The position numbers and the translations under genes were made by a program. DNA of 10,894 bases from JBMYYE01 sp049609065 (lineage in GTDB: Bacteria; Pseudomonadota; Alphaproteobacteria; Rhodobacterales; Rhodobacteraceae), in contig JBMYYE010000081.1 in the NCBI GenBank assembly GCA_049609065.1, positions 1 to 10,894 on the forward strand, given 5' to 3'. The number at the start of each line of letters is the position of its first letter. Within the stretch, counting starts at the first letter, position 1. Below are positions 1 through 6,261 of the stretch, in pieces. The notes beneath the pieces are model-generated. The model had not been told where the DNA came from, made no database searches, and was given only the letters and a program-made list of their open reading frames with translations.

Positions 1-352
1 CGCAAGGCGTGGCGTGGTTTTTTATGTGCTGGATGAGCGCCTGCCCCGTGCCACCACCATCAATGGCCTGAAACCCGTGGCGCGCGGCAATTTTGGTGGT
101 GCGCGGCCCCACACACCATGCTGTTCCGCGTGTGGGCGTGCCTGATTTTACAAACCCTTTCACACCGTTTTCAGAGGTAAAAATGAACTGCGCCTCTTGC
201 GGTAAATCCACCTGAGGCAGTGTAAATTCGATCTGCTGCAAAGGGGAAATTTCAATCGCAACCTTTTGCCCAAAACGCGCCCGTAGCATTTTTGCAAACC
301 GTTTGGCTTGTTTTTCGGGGCGGGTAATGAGGATAACGGGCGGTCGTGACAA
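1..352 (-). CDS. hemD: Uroporphyrinogen-III synthase (HemD), partial, C-terminus off the left edge
   Basis: HemD closes hydroxymethylbilane to uroporphyrinogen III in cytoplasmic tetrapyrrole synthesis (heme, cobalamin, bacteriochlorophyll). Read on the minus strand, the frame is open from about 352 to base 1. It shows the family's N-terminal strand and motif (PPVILITRPEKQA), the signature FTSENGVKGF, and CVGPRTTKIAARHGF followed by a Gly-rich turn, which match the first half of HemD. The C-terminal half lies outside the window. I chose TTG at 352 as start because it puts the TRP motif near the N-terminus, as is usual, and because AAGG lies about 10 bases upstream. An in-frame TTG at 385 is possible, but it would fall almost at the transcription start of the promoter at 396-424. 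The gene is divergent from tsaD. The family call is firm; the start codon is uncertain. Confidence 0.85.
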   Translation of the reverse strand, partial: MSRPPVILITRPEKQAKRFAKMLRARFGQKVAIEISPLQQIEFTLPQVDLPQEAQFIFTSENGVKGFVKSGTPTRGTAWCVGPRTTKIAARHGFQAIDGGGTGQALIQHIKNHATPC

Positions 353-446
353 GAGGGGCGCGCCTTGGTTCTGGGATTGTTTCAAACGTTCGGGGATGAT
401 ACCTCGGGGCGGATAAGATCGCAATGATATGTGCTAGGTAGGCCCG
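353..446. other. Divergent intergenic region between hemD and tsaD
   Basis: This 94-base gap separates the hemD and tsaD starts and must serve both. The minus-strand promoter for hemD is clear and is listed separately. For tsaD only weak candidates are visible: TTGTTT at 377-382 with an ATACCT or TACCTC element 16-17 bases later, or TAAGAT at 414-419 without a good -35. AGGTAGG at 436-442 is the tsaD ribosome binding site. Confidence 0.5.
396..424 (-). promoter_or_regulatory. Sigma70-type promoter for hemD
   Basis: On the minus strand TTGCGA (424-419) is followed by a 17-base spacer and TATCAT (401-396). These match the -35 consensus at 4 of 6 positions and the -10 at 5 of 6. Transcription would begin near 389, leaving a leader of about 37 bases before the TTG start at 352. 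Motif-based only. Confidence 0.5.
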
Positions 447-1535
447 ATGACTGTTCACATCCTTGGAATTGAAAGCAGCTGTGATGACACAGCCGCCGCC
501 GTGATTGCGGTGACGGATGGGCAGCCCGTGATCAAATCCTCTGTGGTGAAAGGGCAAAATGACCTTCATGCTGATTTTGGCGGTGTGGTGCCCGAAATCG
601 CCGCACGCGCCCATGCTGAACGTGTGGATCTTTGCGTAGAAGAGGCGCTTTTGGCGTCAGGTTTGACGCTTGCGGATATGTCTGCGATTGCCGTGACGTC
701 GGGGCCGGGCTTGATCGGCGGGGTCCTTGCGGGTGTGATGTGCGCGAAGGGCCTGTCGCAGGCAACGGGGCTTTTGCTTGTGGGGGTAAACCACCTTGCA
801 GGGCACGCGCTTACGCCACGCCTGACGGATGGATTGCCTTATCCGTATTTGATGCTTTTGGTGTCGGGCGGACATTGTCAGTTCTTGATCGCCAAAGGGG
901 CGGAGGATTTCACCCGCCTTGGGGGCACGATTGATGACGCGCCGGGCGAAGCATTTGATAAAACGGCGCGGGTTTTAGGCCTGCCGCAACCGGGTGGGCC
1001 ACATATCGAAGAGATGGCGAAAATGGGGGATGAGATGCGGTTTAAATTCCCCCGTCCTTTGTTGGGGCGCCCTGATTGTGACATGTCTTTTTCAGGGCTG
1101 AAAACGGCCGTTTTGCGGGCCCGCGATGAAGTGGTTTTGGAAAAAGGCGGGCTTTCAAAACAAGATCAGGCAGATATCAGCGCAGGCTTTCAAGCGGCGG
1201 TTCGTGATGTGTTGGTCAAAAAAACCAAACGCGCATTGGATGTGTATTTTGCAGGCGGGCCCGACAAACCTGCCTTTGCCATCGCAGGGGGCGTGGCCGC
1301 CAACGAAGAAATACGCACTGCGTTAAAGGCGCTTTGTGCGGAATATGATACGGATTTTGTCGCGCCGCCTTTGGCGCTTTGTACGGACAATGCGGCGATG
1401 ATTGCATGGGCTGGTTATGAACGGTTCGCAGCAGGGGGGCGTGATGATCTAACGCTGTCGGCGCGGCCAAGATGGCCTCTTGATCAAGTGAGCCCATCCA
1501 TGCTTGGATCTGGAAAAAAAGGGGCAAAAGCATGA
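447..1535 (+). CDS. tsaD: tRNA N6-adenosine threonylcarbamoyltransferase TsaD
   Basis: TsaD (formerly Gcp/YgjD) transfers the threonylcarbamoyl group from threonylcarbamoyl-AMP to A37 of ANN-decoding tRNAs, together with TsaB and TsaE, in the cytoplasm. The 362-residue product has the expected length and ASKHA-fold motifs in order: GIESSCDDTA near the N-terminus, metal ligands His116 and His120 in NHLAGH, SGGHCQ (about 140-145), DDAPGEAFDKTAR (163-175), PGGPHIE (182-188), SFSGLKTA (214-221), GGVAAN (281-286) and CTDNAAMIAW (312-321), whose Asp314 is the third metal ligand. ATG at 447 follows AGGTAGG and starts two residues before the HILGIESS core. The stop overlaps gpsA by ATGA, so the two genes are probably cotranscribed. 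The product is intact and likely essential. Confidence 0.97.
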   Translation: MTVHILGIESSCDDTAAAVIAVTDGQPVIKSSVVKGQNDLHADFGGVVPEIAARAHAERVDLCVEEALLASGLTLADMSAIAVTSGPGLIGGVLAGVMCAKGLSQATGLLLVGVNHLAGHALTPRLTDGLPYPYLMLLVSGGHCQFLIAKGAEDFTRLGGTIDDAPGEAFDKTARVLGLPQPGGPHIEEMAKMGDEMRFKFPRPLLGRPDCDMSFSGLKTAVLRARDEVVLEKGGLSKQDQADISAGFQAAVRDVLVKKTKRALDVYFAGGPDKPAFAIAGGVAANEEIRTALKALCAEYDTDFVAPPLALCTDNAAMIAWAGYERFAAGGRDDLTLSARPRWPLDQVSPSMLGSGKKGAKA

Positions 1536-2500
1536 GCAAAATTGTGGTTTTAGGCGCAGGTGCATTTGGCACGGGGCTTGCGATTTCATTTGCAAAAATG
1601 GGGTCGAATGTTCATTTGTGGGGCCGTGATGCGGATCATCGCGCGGCCATGAAAGCCGCAGGCAAAAACGCAAAACGTCTTCCTGATGCGCCGTTTCCGC
1701 CATCCCTTCAGATCATTGATCAATTTGATAAAATAGCGGAGGACGACATTGTTTTACTCTCGGTTCCGATGCAAAAGATGGCTGTATTCTTAGAGGAATA
1801 TCAGGAAATTTTGCGCAACAAGACGCTTGTATCTTGTGCAAAAGGTGTGGATGTGGCGACAGGGCTTGGACCGATTGAAACATTGCGCGCCGCGCAGCTT
1901 GGGGATCGGCTGGGCATTTTAACCGGGCCGAGCTTTGCCGCCGATATCGCCAAAGGATTGCCAACGGCGCTGACAATTGCCTGCGATGATCAAAAGATTT
2001 TGGATCAGCTTCAACAGGCCCTTTCGACAGATAATCTTCGGCTTTATGCGACGCTTGATGTGATTGGCGCGGAACTCGGTGGTGCACTTAAAAACGTGGT
2101 GGCGATCGCATCGGGCATTGCCATTGGAACGGGATTCGGCGAAAGCGCGCGCGCGGCCATCATCACGCGCGGCTTTGCGGAAATGTCGCGCTTTGCCGTG
2201 GCAATGGGGGCCAAAGGGGAAACGCTTGTTGGGTTGTCTGGCCTTGGGGATTTGACGTTGACCGCGACTTCAACGCAATCGCGAAACTATGCCTATGGGA
2301 TCAAAATCGGTGCGGGCAAAGGGTTGGACACATTGCTCACCGTAGAAGGGGCGGCCACGTCCCATGCGGTGGCCAAGATTGCCCGAGACAAAGGGGTGGA
2401 TATGCCGATTTGTCAAACTGTGTCGGATATTTTAAATGAAAAACTATCAGTGGAACGCGCCGTGAAAACGCTTTTAGCGCGGCCGTTAGGGAAGGAATAA
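1532..2500 (+). CDS. gpsA: NAD(P)H-dependent glycerol-3-phosphate dehydrogenase
   Basis: GpsA reduces dihydroxyacetone phosphate to sn-glycerol-3-phosphate, the backbone precursor of phospholipids, in the cytoplasm. The 322-residue protein carries the N-terminal Rossmann motif GAGAFGTG (8-15), SCAKG (101-105, Lys104), TGPSFA (131-136), the catalytic lysine Lys187 in ALKN, GLGDLTLT (237-244) and SRN (250-252), all standard for the family. It begins within the tsaD stop (4-base overlap) and has AAGGGG 7 bases upstream. The YciI-like gene starts 2 bases after its stop. No anomaly was seen. Confidence 0.97.
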   Translation: MSKIVVLGAGAFGTGLAISFAKMGSNVHLWGRDADHRAAMKAAGKNAKRLPDAPFPPSLQIIDQFDKIAEDDIVLLSVPMQKMAVFLEEYQEILRNKTLVSCAKGVDVATGLGPIETLRAAQLGDRLGILTGPSFAADIAKGLPTALTIACDDQKILDQLQQALSTDNLRLYATLDVIGAELGGALKNVVAIASGIAIGTGFGESARAAIITRGFAEMSRFAVAMGAKGETLVGLSGLGDLTLTATSTQSRNYAYGIKIGAGKGLDTLLTVEGAATSHAVAKIARDKGVDMPICQTVSDILNEKLSVERAVKTLLARPLGKE

Positions 2501-2502
2501 CC

Positions 2503-2772
2503 ATGCTTGTGGCTCTTATCGCAAAAGACAAAGACGGGGCGCTTTCGACGCGCCTTGAAAATCGTGACGCTCACTTGGCCTACCTCAAGGAAACAGGTGT
2601 TGTGGAACAGGCGGGCCCATTTTTGAATGAAAAAGGCGACATGTGTGGCTCCCTTTTGATCTTGAATGTTGCGGATCTTGCGGCGGCGCAAAGCTGGGCG
2701 GACAATGATCCATATGCACGCGCAGGCCTTTTCCAATCGGTTGAATTGATTGAATGGAAAAAAGTGATCTAA
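2503..2772 (+). CDS. YciI family small protein
   Basis: This 89-residue ferredoxin-like-fold protein belongs to the YciI family (dimeric alpha+beta barrel). Supporting features are the N-terminal strand MLVALIAKDK, the conserved His24 in RDAHLAYL, a GPF turn at 38-40, and the C-terminal DNDPYARAGLF signature (67-77). Biochemical roles in the family are poorly defined; a His/Asp pocket is conserved and some relatives act as dehydrochlorinase- or lactonase-like enzymes. It starts 2 bases after gpsA, with AAGGAA just upstream, so it should be the last gene of the tsaD-gpsA operon. It then converges on the regulator gene with only 3 bases between the stops, leaving no room for a separate terminator. 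The family call is strong; function is unknown. Confidence 0.9.
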   Translation: MLVALIAKDKDGALSTRLENRDAHLAYLKETGVVEQAGPFLNEKGDMCGSLLILNVADLAAAQSWADNDPYARAGLFQSVELIEWKKVI

Positions 2773-2775
2773 GCC

Positions 2776-3477
2776 TTATGATGGGGCGTTTTCCCATGCA
2801 GCTGTTTCCAATGCACGCGCTTTGCGAAGCGCCGTAAGGTTACGCTCTGGATGATTTTGGAACTGTTCGGGTGTGACCGAAATCTCCGCAATTCTATCCA
2901 GACGAAAATACCTAAAGTCACGGCGCAGGCGGCACCAGCTGCCGATCATCCATCCGTCTGTGAATACGGTCAAAGACAGCGGCTCTATAGTGCGCTTGCT
3001 TGGGGCCGCGTTTGGCGTTTCATATGAAATCGATAAGACATTTCGATTCTCTATCGCATGACGGATCTGGGGGGTGAAGTTTGGCGGGGGTGCGTCGCGG
3101 CGCGCGACAAAAAACGGGGCAGCCTGAAGCGCCAAACCTGCGGCCTCGGGTAAAACAGAACTGAGCTTATCGCGCACCTCCTTGGCGGATTGTGATAAAT
3201 CAGGATCGGCGGCTTCGATGACAAATTTAAGACCAATGGCCAGCGCAGAAATTTGATCAGGCGATAGGGTTATGGGGGGCAAATCAAACCCCGGGCGTAG
3301 GATATAACCAACACCTGCTTCTCCATCAATTGGGACGCCCGAGCTTTGCAGATGGGCGATGTCACGGTAGATCGTTCGCACGCTCATTTCGAGCTGATCT
3401 GCCAAATCCTCAGCCCGCGACACCTGCTGTGATCGCAGTAAACCAACCAATCTAAATAGTCGTTCTGCACGTCGCAC
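2776..3477 (-). CDS. YafY-type transcriptional regulator (HTH + WYL domain)
   Basis: The 233-residue protein has an N-terminal winged helix-turn-helix of the DeoR/HTH_11 kind (about 1-60: RRAERLFRLVGLL, then the recognition segment MSVRTIYRDIAHL, then GVGYILRPG). A C-terminal WYL-type ligand domain (about 135-205) holds GWMIGSWCRLRRDFRYFRLDRI-like residues; the W-Y-L triad itself reads W-M-I (176-178), while the Arg/Asp-Arg signature FRLDRI is kept. It starts with GTG at 3477, preceded by AGGAG 6 bases away. It is divergent from a LysE-type exporter, and its ribosome binding site overlaps the inverted repeat at 3485-3506, which suggests autoregulation. The effector is unknown. It converges with the YciI gene. 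Confidence 0.92.
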   Translation of the reverse strand: MRRAERLFRLVGLLRSQQVSRAEDLADQLEMSVRTIYRDIAHLQSSGVPIDGEAGVGYILRPGFDLPPITLSPDQISALAIGLKFVIEAADPDLSQSAKEVRDKLSSVLPEAAGLALQAAPFFVARRDAPPPNFTPQIRHAIENRNVLSISYETPNAAPSKRTIEPLSLTVFTDGWMIGSWCRLRRDFRYFRLDRIAEISVTPEQFQNHPERNLTALRKARALETAAWENAPS

Positions 3478-3484
3478 TGAATAC

Positions 3485-3506
3485 TCCTGACATAATGCTG
3501 TCAGGA
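3485..3506. promoter_or_regulatory. Perfect inverted repeat, probable operator of the YafY-type regulator
   Basis: TCCTGACA (3485-3492) and TGTCAGGA (3499-3506) are exact reverse complements separated by the 6 bases TAATGC. The dyad lies between the divergent regulator and exporter starts. It covers the regulator's Shine-Dalgarno sequence (complement of 3484-3488) and the likely -35 of the exporter promoter. The arm length and position suit a dimeric winged-helix repressor. Binding is inferred, not shown. Confidence 0.65.
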
Positions 3507-3516
3507 AGGGTATCGT
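3487..3516 (+). promoter_or_regulatory. Candidate promoter for the LysE-type exporter and SDR genes
   Basis: CTGACA (3487-3492), inside the left arm of the inverted repeat, resembles a -35. After an 18-base spacer, TATCGT (3511-3516) could be the -10. A start near 3523 would give a leader of about 29 bases before the ATG at 3552. If real, a repressor on the dyad would directly block RNA polymerase. Confidence 0.35.
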
Positions 3517-3551
3517 ATTCCGTCTCTATGAACAAGAGTTGGGAGAGGCGG

Positions 3552-4142
3552 ATGTTTCTTGATCTACTGCCATTGGCGTGCACTTTGATACTCGCTCCTG
3601 GGGTGAATAGTGTGTTGCTGTTTTGCTCTGGTGCGCAATTTGGTGTGTGGCCTTCTGTGCCGCATATCGTGGGCTCTGTTCTTGCGTTTCTTTTCATATT
3701 GGTTGGGGCCAGCGTAGGAATTTCAGGGGGTGTTGCGGCTCATGCTGGGGTTCGTATGGGGTTATCTATGTTTGGTGGTTTCTTTGTGATCTATCTGGGC
3801 GTGAAGCTATTTTTTACCGCACCTTTGGACTTTACAGGCTCGACAACGGCACGGCCGATGGGTGCAGGGCAGGCCATCATCTTAATGCTGCTCAATCCCG
3901 GTGCATATGTTTTGGCACTAACGGCTGTTGCGATTGCATCAGGCACCGATGCGCCGTATTTTTCATGGATGGCCATGCTTTTGGTTATGTTTGCATCGGC
4001 GGGGTGTGTGGCCACATTTGGGTGGACCCTAGCCGGAGTGGTTGTGCGCCGCGTGATCCATCAGCCCAAACCAGTGCAGGTTCTCAATCGTTTTTTTGGC
4101 CTCGTTATTGTTTTGAGCGGTGTCAGTATTCTTCTCCAGTAA
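3552..4142 (+). CDS. LysE/RhtB-type amino acid (or small metabolite) exporter
   Basis: This 196-residue, strongly hydrophobic protein matches the LysE/RhtB superfamily of inner-membrane exporters. An N-terminal segment is followed by the motif LILAPGVNSVLLFCSGAQFG (12-31, cf. the family's PGPN..... G..FG), then about five further membrane segments and a conserved LNPGAY in the middle. Substrates of relatives are amino acids or similar compounds; this one's substrate is unknown. I place the start at ATG 3552, which has GGAG 6 bases upstream and puts APGVN at residue 15 as in relatives. In-frame ATG codons at 3495 and 3528 would add unconserved residues, and 3495 sits inside the probable operator. 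It probably heads a two-gene unit with the SDR, 10 bases downstream. Confidence 0.88.
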   Translation: MFLDLLPLACTLILAPGVNSVLLFCSGAQFGVWPSVPHIVGSVLAFLFILVGASVGISGGVAAHAGVRMGLSMFGGFFVIYLGVKLFFTAPLDFTGSTTARPMGAGQAIILMLLNPGAYVLALTAVAIASGTDAPYFSWMAMLLVMFASAGCVATFGWTLAGVVVRRVIHQPKPVQVLNRFFGLVIVLSGVSILLQ

Positions 4143-4152
4143 AGGACATCAC

Positions 4153-4887
4153 ATGAGTGTTTTAAAAACAGCAATCGTCACAGGGGCATCGCGTGGGATC
4201 GGGGCCGCCATCGCCAAACGCTTGGCCAAAGATGGCTATGCGGTTGTGGTAAACTACCGAACCCAAGGGGCATCCGCCCAACAGGTTTGCGCAGAGATTC
4301 AATCACAAGGGGGGACGGCCATTGCAGTGCAGGGCGACGTGACAACAGTTGCTGGCTGTGACGCCGTGGTTGCTGCGGCATTTGAAAAATTTTCGCGGTT
4401 GGATGTGTTGATCAACAATGCTGGATGGGCCCGCCGCGCCCCTTTGGCAGAGATCGACGCGGCCTCTATGCGACAACAGCTTTCGATTAATATCGAAGGA
4501 TTGATCTTGATGTCACAAGCCGCAAGTCAGGACATGAGCCCAAATGGTCGGATCATCAATATCACCTCTATTGCGGCGGCAGGGGGCCCCGAATTCACAG
4601 TTTATGGCGCCACCAAGGCGGCCGGAAATGCGATTACATGCAGTCTAGCGCATGAGCTTGGCCCGCGTGGCATCACCGTGAACGCCGTCGCCCCTGCGGC
4701 AGTGGAGACTGATTTATATTATGAAGTGGGATTGGATGAATTTCGTGAGGTTAGCTTGCAAAATACGCCCCTTGGGGTTGCAGGCACCTGTGAGGATGTT
4801 GCGGGTGCTGTGTCTTTCTTTGCATCTCCAGATGCGCGCTGGGTTACGGGGCAAATTCTTCGCGTATGCGGAGGTAAAAGCCTTTGA
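4153..4887 (+). CDS. Short-chain dehydrogenase/reductase (FabG-like, SDR family)
   Basis: A 244-residue classical SDR oxidoreductase. Visible motifs are the cofactor loop TGASRGIG (10-17), NNAG (88-91), and the catalytic tetrad Asn113, Ser139 (ITSIAA), Tyr151 and Lys155 (YGATK). PAAVETD (181-187) follows, and the C-terminus has TGQILRVCGG. Arg36 after the second strand (NYR) suggests NADP(H) preference, as in FabG. The length is typical and the substrate cannot be told. ATG at 4153 is preceded by AAAGGA; an upstream in-frame ATG at 4120 would overlap the exporter and add eleven unconserved residues. The gap of 10 bases to the exporter gene suggests cotranscription under the divergent YafY-type regulator, so it may act on the exported compound or a precursor. 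Confidence 0.93.
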   Translation: MSVLKTAIVTGASRGIGAAIAKRLAKDGYAVVVNYRTQGASAQQVCAEIQSQGGTAIAVQGDVTTVAGCDAVVAAAFEKFSRLDVLINNAGWARRAPLAEIDAASMRQQLSINIEGLILMSQAASQDMSPNGRIINITSIAAAGGPEFTVYGATKAAGNAITCSLAHELGPRGITVNAVAPAAVETDLYYEVGLDEFREVSLQNTPLGVAGTCEDVAGAVSFFASPDARWVTGQILRVCGGKSL

Positions 4888-4995
4888 ACCTAGGCTTCAA
4901 TGATGTAGGGGGCCTTTCTTTGGATGGCATGCTTGTTTTTTTCATAGCAATAGGGGCATATTGTGGGCAGAGTATAACAATATGTTGGACGCTGC
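4888..4995 (+). promoter_or_regulatory. Intergenic region with candidate promoter of the HMG-CoA reductase operon
   Basis: This 108-base gap separates the SDR gene from the operon starting at 4996. A 6-bp stem (AAGCCT 4878-4883 with AGGCTT 4892-4897) spans the SDR stop but lacks a T-run. A shorter AGGC/GCCT pairing (4892-4895, 4912-4915) precedes a T-rich stretch; neither is a convincing terminator. Possible promoter elements are TTGTTT (4933-4938), 18 bases, then CATATT (4957-4962), and an isolated good -10, TATAAC (4973-4978). I cannot choose between them. Confidence 0.3.
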
Positions 4996-6261
4996 ATGAC
5001 TATCCCCTCGCATATTATTGAGATGATTAAGAAAATCCGTACGCGGTTTAAGTCGGATATGATTGAAGAAAATATGTTGCCACGGGATGCGGATTTTACA
5101 ACCTTGCGCCCCGTGCGCAAAGCAACCGCGGCGTCCGTGGCGAAATACTGGGATAGGCTGAGTGAAACCGCCTCCCAAGAGGATCGCACAGCTTTGGCAG
5201 ATCCGCTTACAATGGAAACTCCAGATCAATATAGCGCCAATATTGAAAATTTCATTGGGACCGTAAAAATGCCGGTGGGGATCATTGGACCTTTGCGGAT
5301 CAATGGTTTGCATGCCCATAATGAGTTTCATATTCCAATGGCCACAACCGAAGCTGCCTTAGTGGCATCATATGCGCGTGGGGCCTATGCCGCGACAAAA
5401 TCAGGCGGGATAAGCACGGCGCTTTTATATGAAGGTGTGATCCGCACGCCAGCATTTGTGTTTGATACGCTTTTAGAATCGGGCCTTTTTGTCGAATGGG
5501 TTGTCGGGGAAATTGATGCGCTCAAAGCCGCAGCCGAACACACGACGCAGCACGGGAAACTGGTTTCGGTCGAGCCCGTGATCGATAACAATGTTGTCTT
5601 TTTGATTTGCCGGTACACAACAGGGGATGCGGCGGGGCAAAATATGGTCACGATCGCAACAAATGCGCTTTGCGAAGATATCGCGGCGCGCTGTCTTGTA
5701 AAAATGAATGCATGGTATATTGAAGGCAACTTTTCTGGCGATAAAAAAGCGTCGTTTTTGGGTTTGGTGACGGGGCGCGGGCGTAAAGTAAGTGCCTCGG
5801 TGACATTGCCTGCGGATGTGGTGCAATCGACGCTAGGCACCAGCGTGCAGACGATGTTGGACTATGGTCAGGTTGCCAATCTTGGTTCTCACCTTTCTGG
5901 ACAGCTTGGGGCGCAAGCGCATTTTGCAAATGGTTTGGCGGCGTTTTATATCGCCACAGGCCAAGATGCGGCGTGTGTGGCAGAAAGCGCAGTGGGCATT
6001 ACGCGAATGGAAGCACGGGGTGAGGATCTTTTTTGTAGCGTAACCCTGCCTAACATTTTGGTCGGATCCGTGGGGGGTGGCACAGGATTGCCAAGCCAGT
6101 CCGCAGGGTTGAATATTTTGGGCCTAAAGGGCGCAGGAAACGGTGCCGCCTTAGCAGAAGTGGCCGCGGCCATTTGCCTATGCGGTGAAATTTCTATTGT
6201 GGCTGCGATTGCTGCGGGGCATTTCACCCGAGCGCATGAAAATTTGGCGCGCCATAGATGA
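4996..6261 (+). CDS. Class I-type hydroxymethylglutaryl-CoA reductase
   Basis: The family reduces HMG-CoA to mevalonate with two NAD(P)H. The 421-residue protein has the whole catalytic set of class I enzymes: Glu119 in MATTE (115-119), Lys250 in SGDKK, Asp324 in TGQD (321-324) and His414 in AGHFTRAH. It also has ENFIGTVKMPVGIIGPL (84-100), the cofactor loop GDAAGQNM (class I usually DAMGMN), GRGRKV and GSVGGGTGLPSQ. The ATTE motif and IGPL argue for class I over class II. There is no membrane anchor, so it should be soluble. The first roughly 40 residues are not recognised, and the ribosome site is weak (GGA, 6 bases upstream), so a later start is possible. It heads the overlapping operon and no other mevalonate gene is visible. 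Reaction inferred from family; the true acyl substrate may differ. Confidence 0.92.
   Translation: MTIPSHIIEMIKKIRTRFKSDMIEENMLPRDADFTTLRPVRKATAASVAKYWDRLSETASQEDRTALADPLTMETPDQYSANIENFIGTVKMPVGIIGPLRINGLHAHNEFHIPMATTEAALVASYARGAYAATKSGGISTALLYEGVIRTPAFVFDTLLESGLFVEWVVGEIDALKAAAEHTTQHGKLVSVEPVIDNNVVFLICRYTTGDAAGQNMVTIATNALCEDIAARCLVKMNAWYIEGNFSGDKKASFLGLVTGRGRKVSASVTLPADVVQSTLGTSVQTMLDYGQVANLGSHLSGQLGAQAHFANGLAAFYIATGQDAACVAESAVGITRMEARGEDLFCSVTLPNILVGSVGGGTGLPSQSAGLNILGLKGAGNGAALAEVAAAICLCGEISIVAAIAAGHFTRAHENLARHR

Noticed and set aside
252..614. 120-residue minus-strand reading frame across the hemD/tsaD gap.
   Set aside because: It is a frame shadow. The adjacent frame encodes recognisable HemD motifs, and the rest is antisense to the tsaD N-terminus.
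3495..3551. Upstream ATG codons at 3495 and 3528 for the LysE-type exporter.
   Set aside because: 3495 lies in the spacer of the probable operator, and the added residues are not part of the family. ATG 3552 has GGAG at proper spacing and gives the normal N-terminus.
3623..4156. 177-residue plus-strand reading frame inside the exporter gene.
   Set aside because: Out of frame with the LysE-type gene, Cys/Trp-rich, and without recognisable motifs.
4878..4920. Rho-independent terminator after the SDR gene.
   Set aside because: The 6-bp stem overlaps the stop codon and has no T-run, and the alternative stem is only 4 bp. I note it in the intergenic entry but do not call a terminator.
4925..4942. 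TGGCATGCTTG resembling a sigma54 promoter upstream of the HMG-CoA reductase gene.
   Set aside because: The -12 GC element is missing at the required spacing; the downstream part is a T-run.
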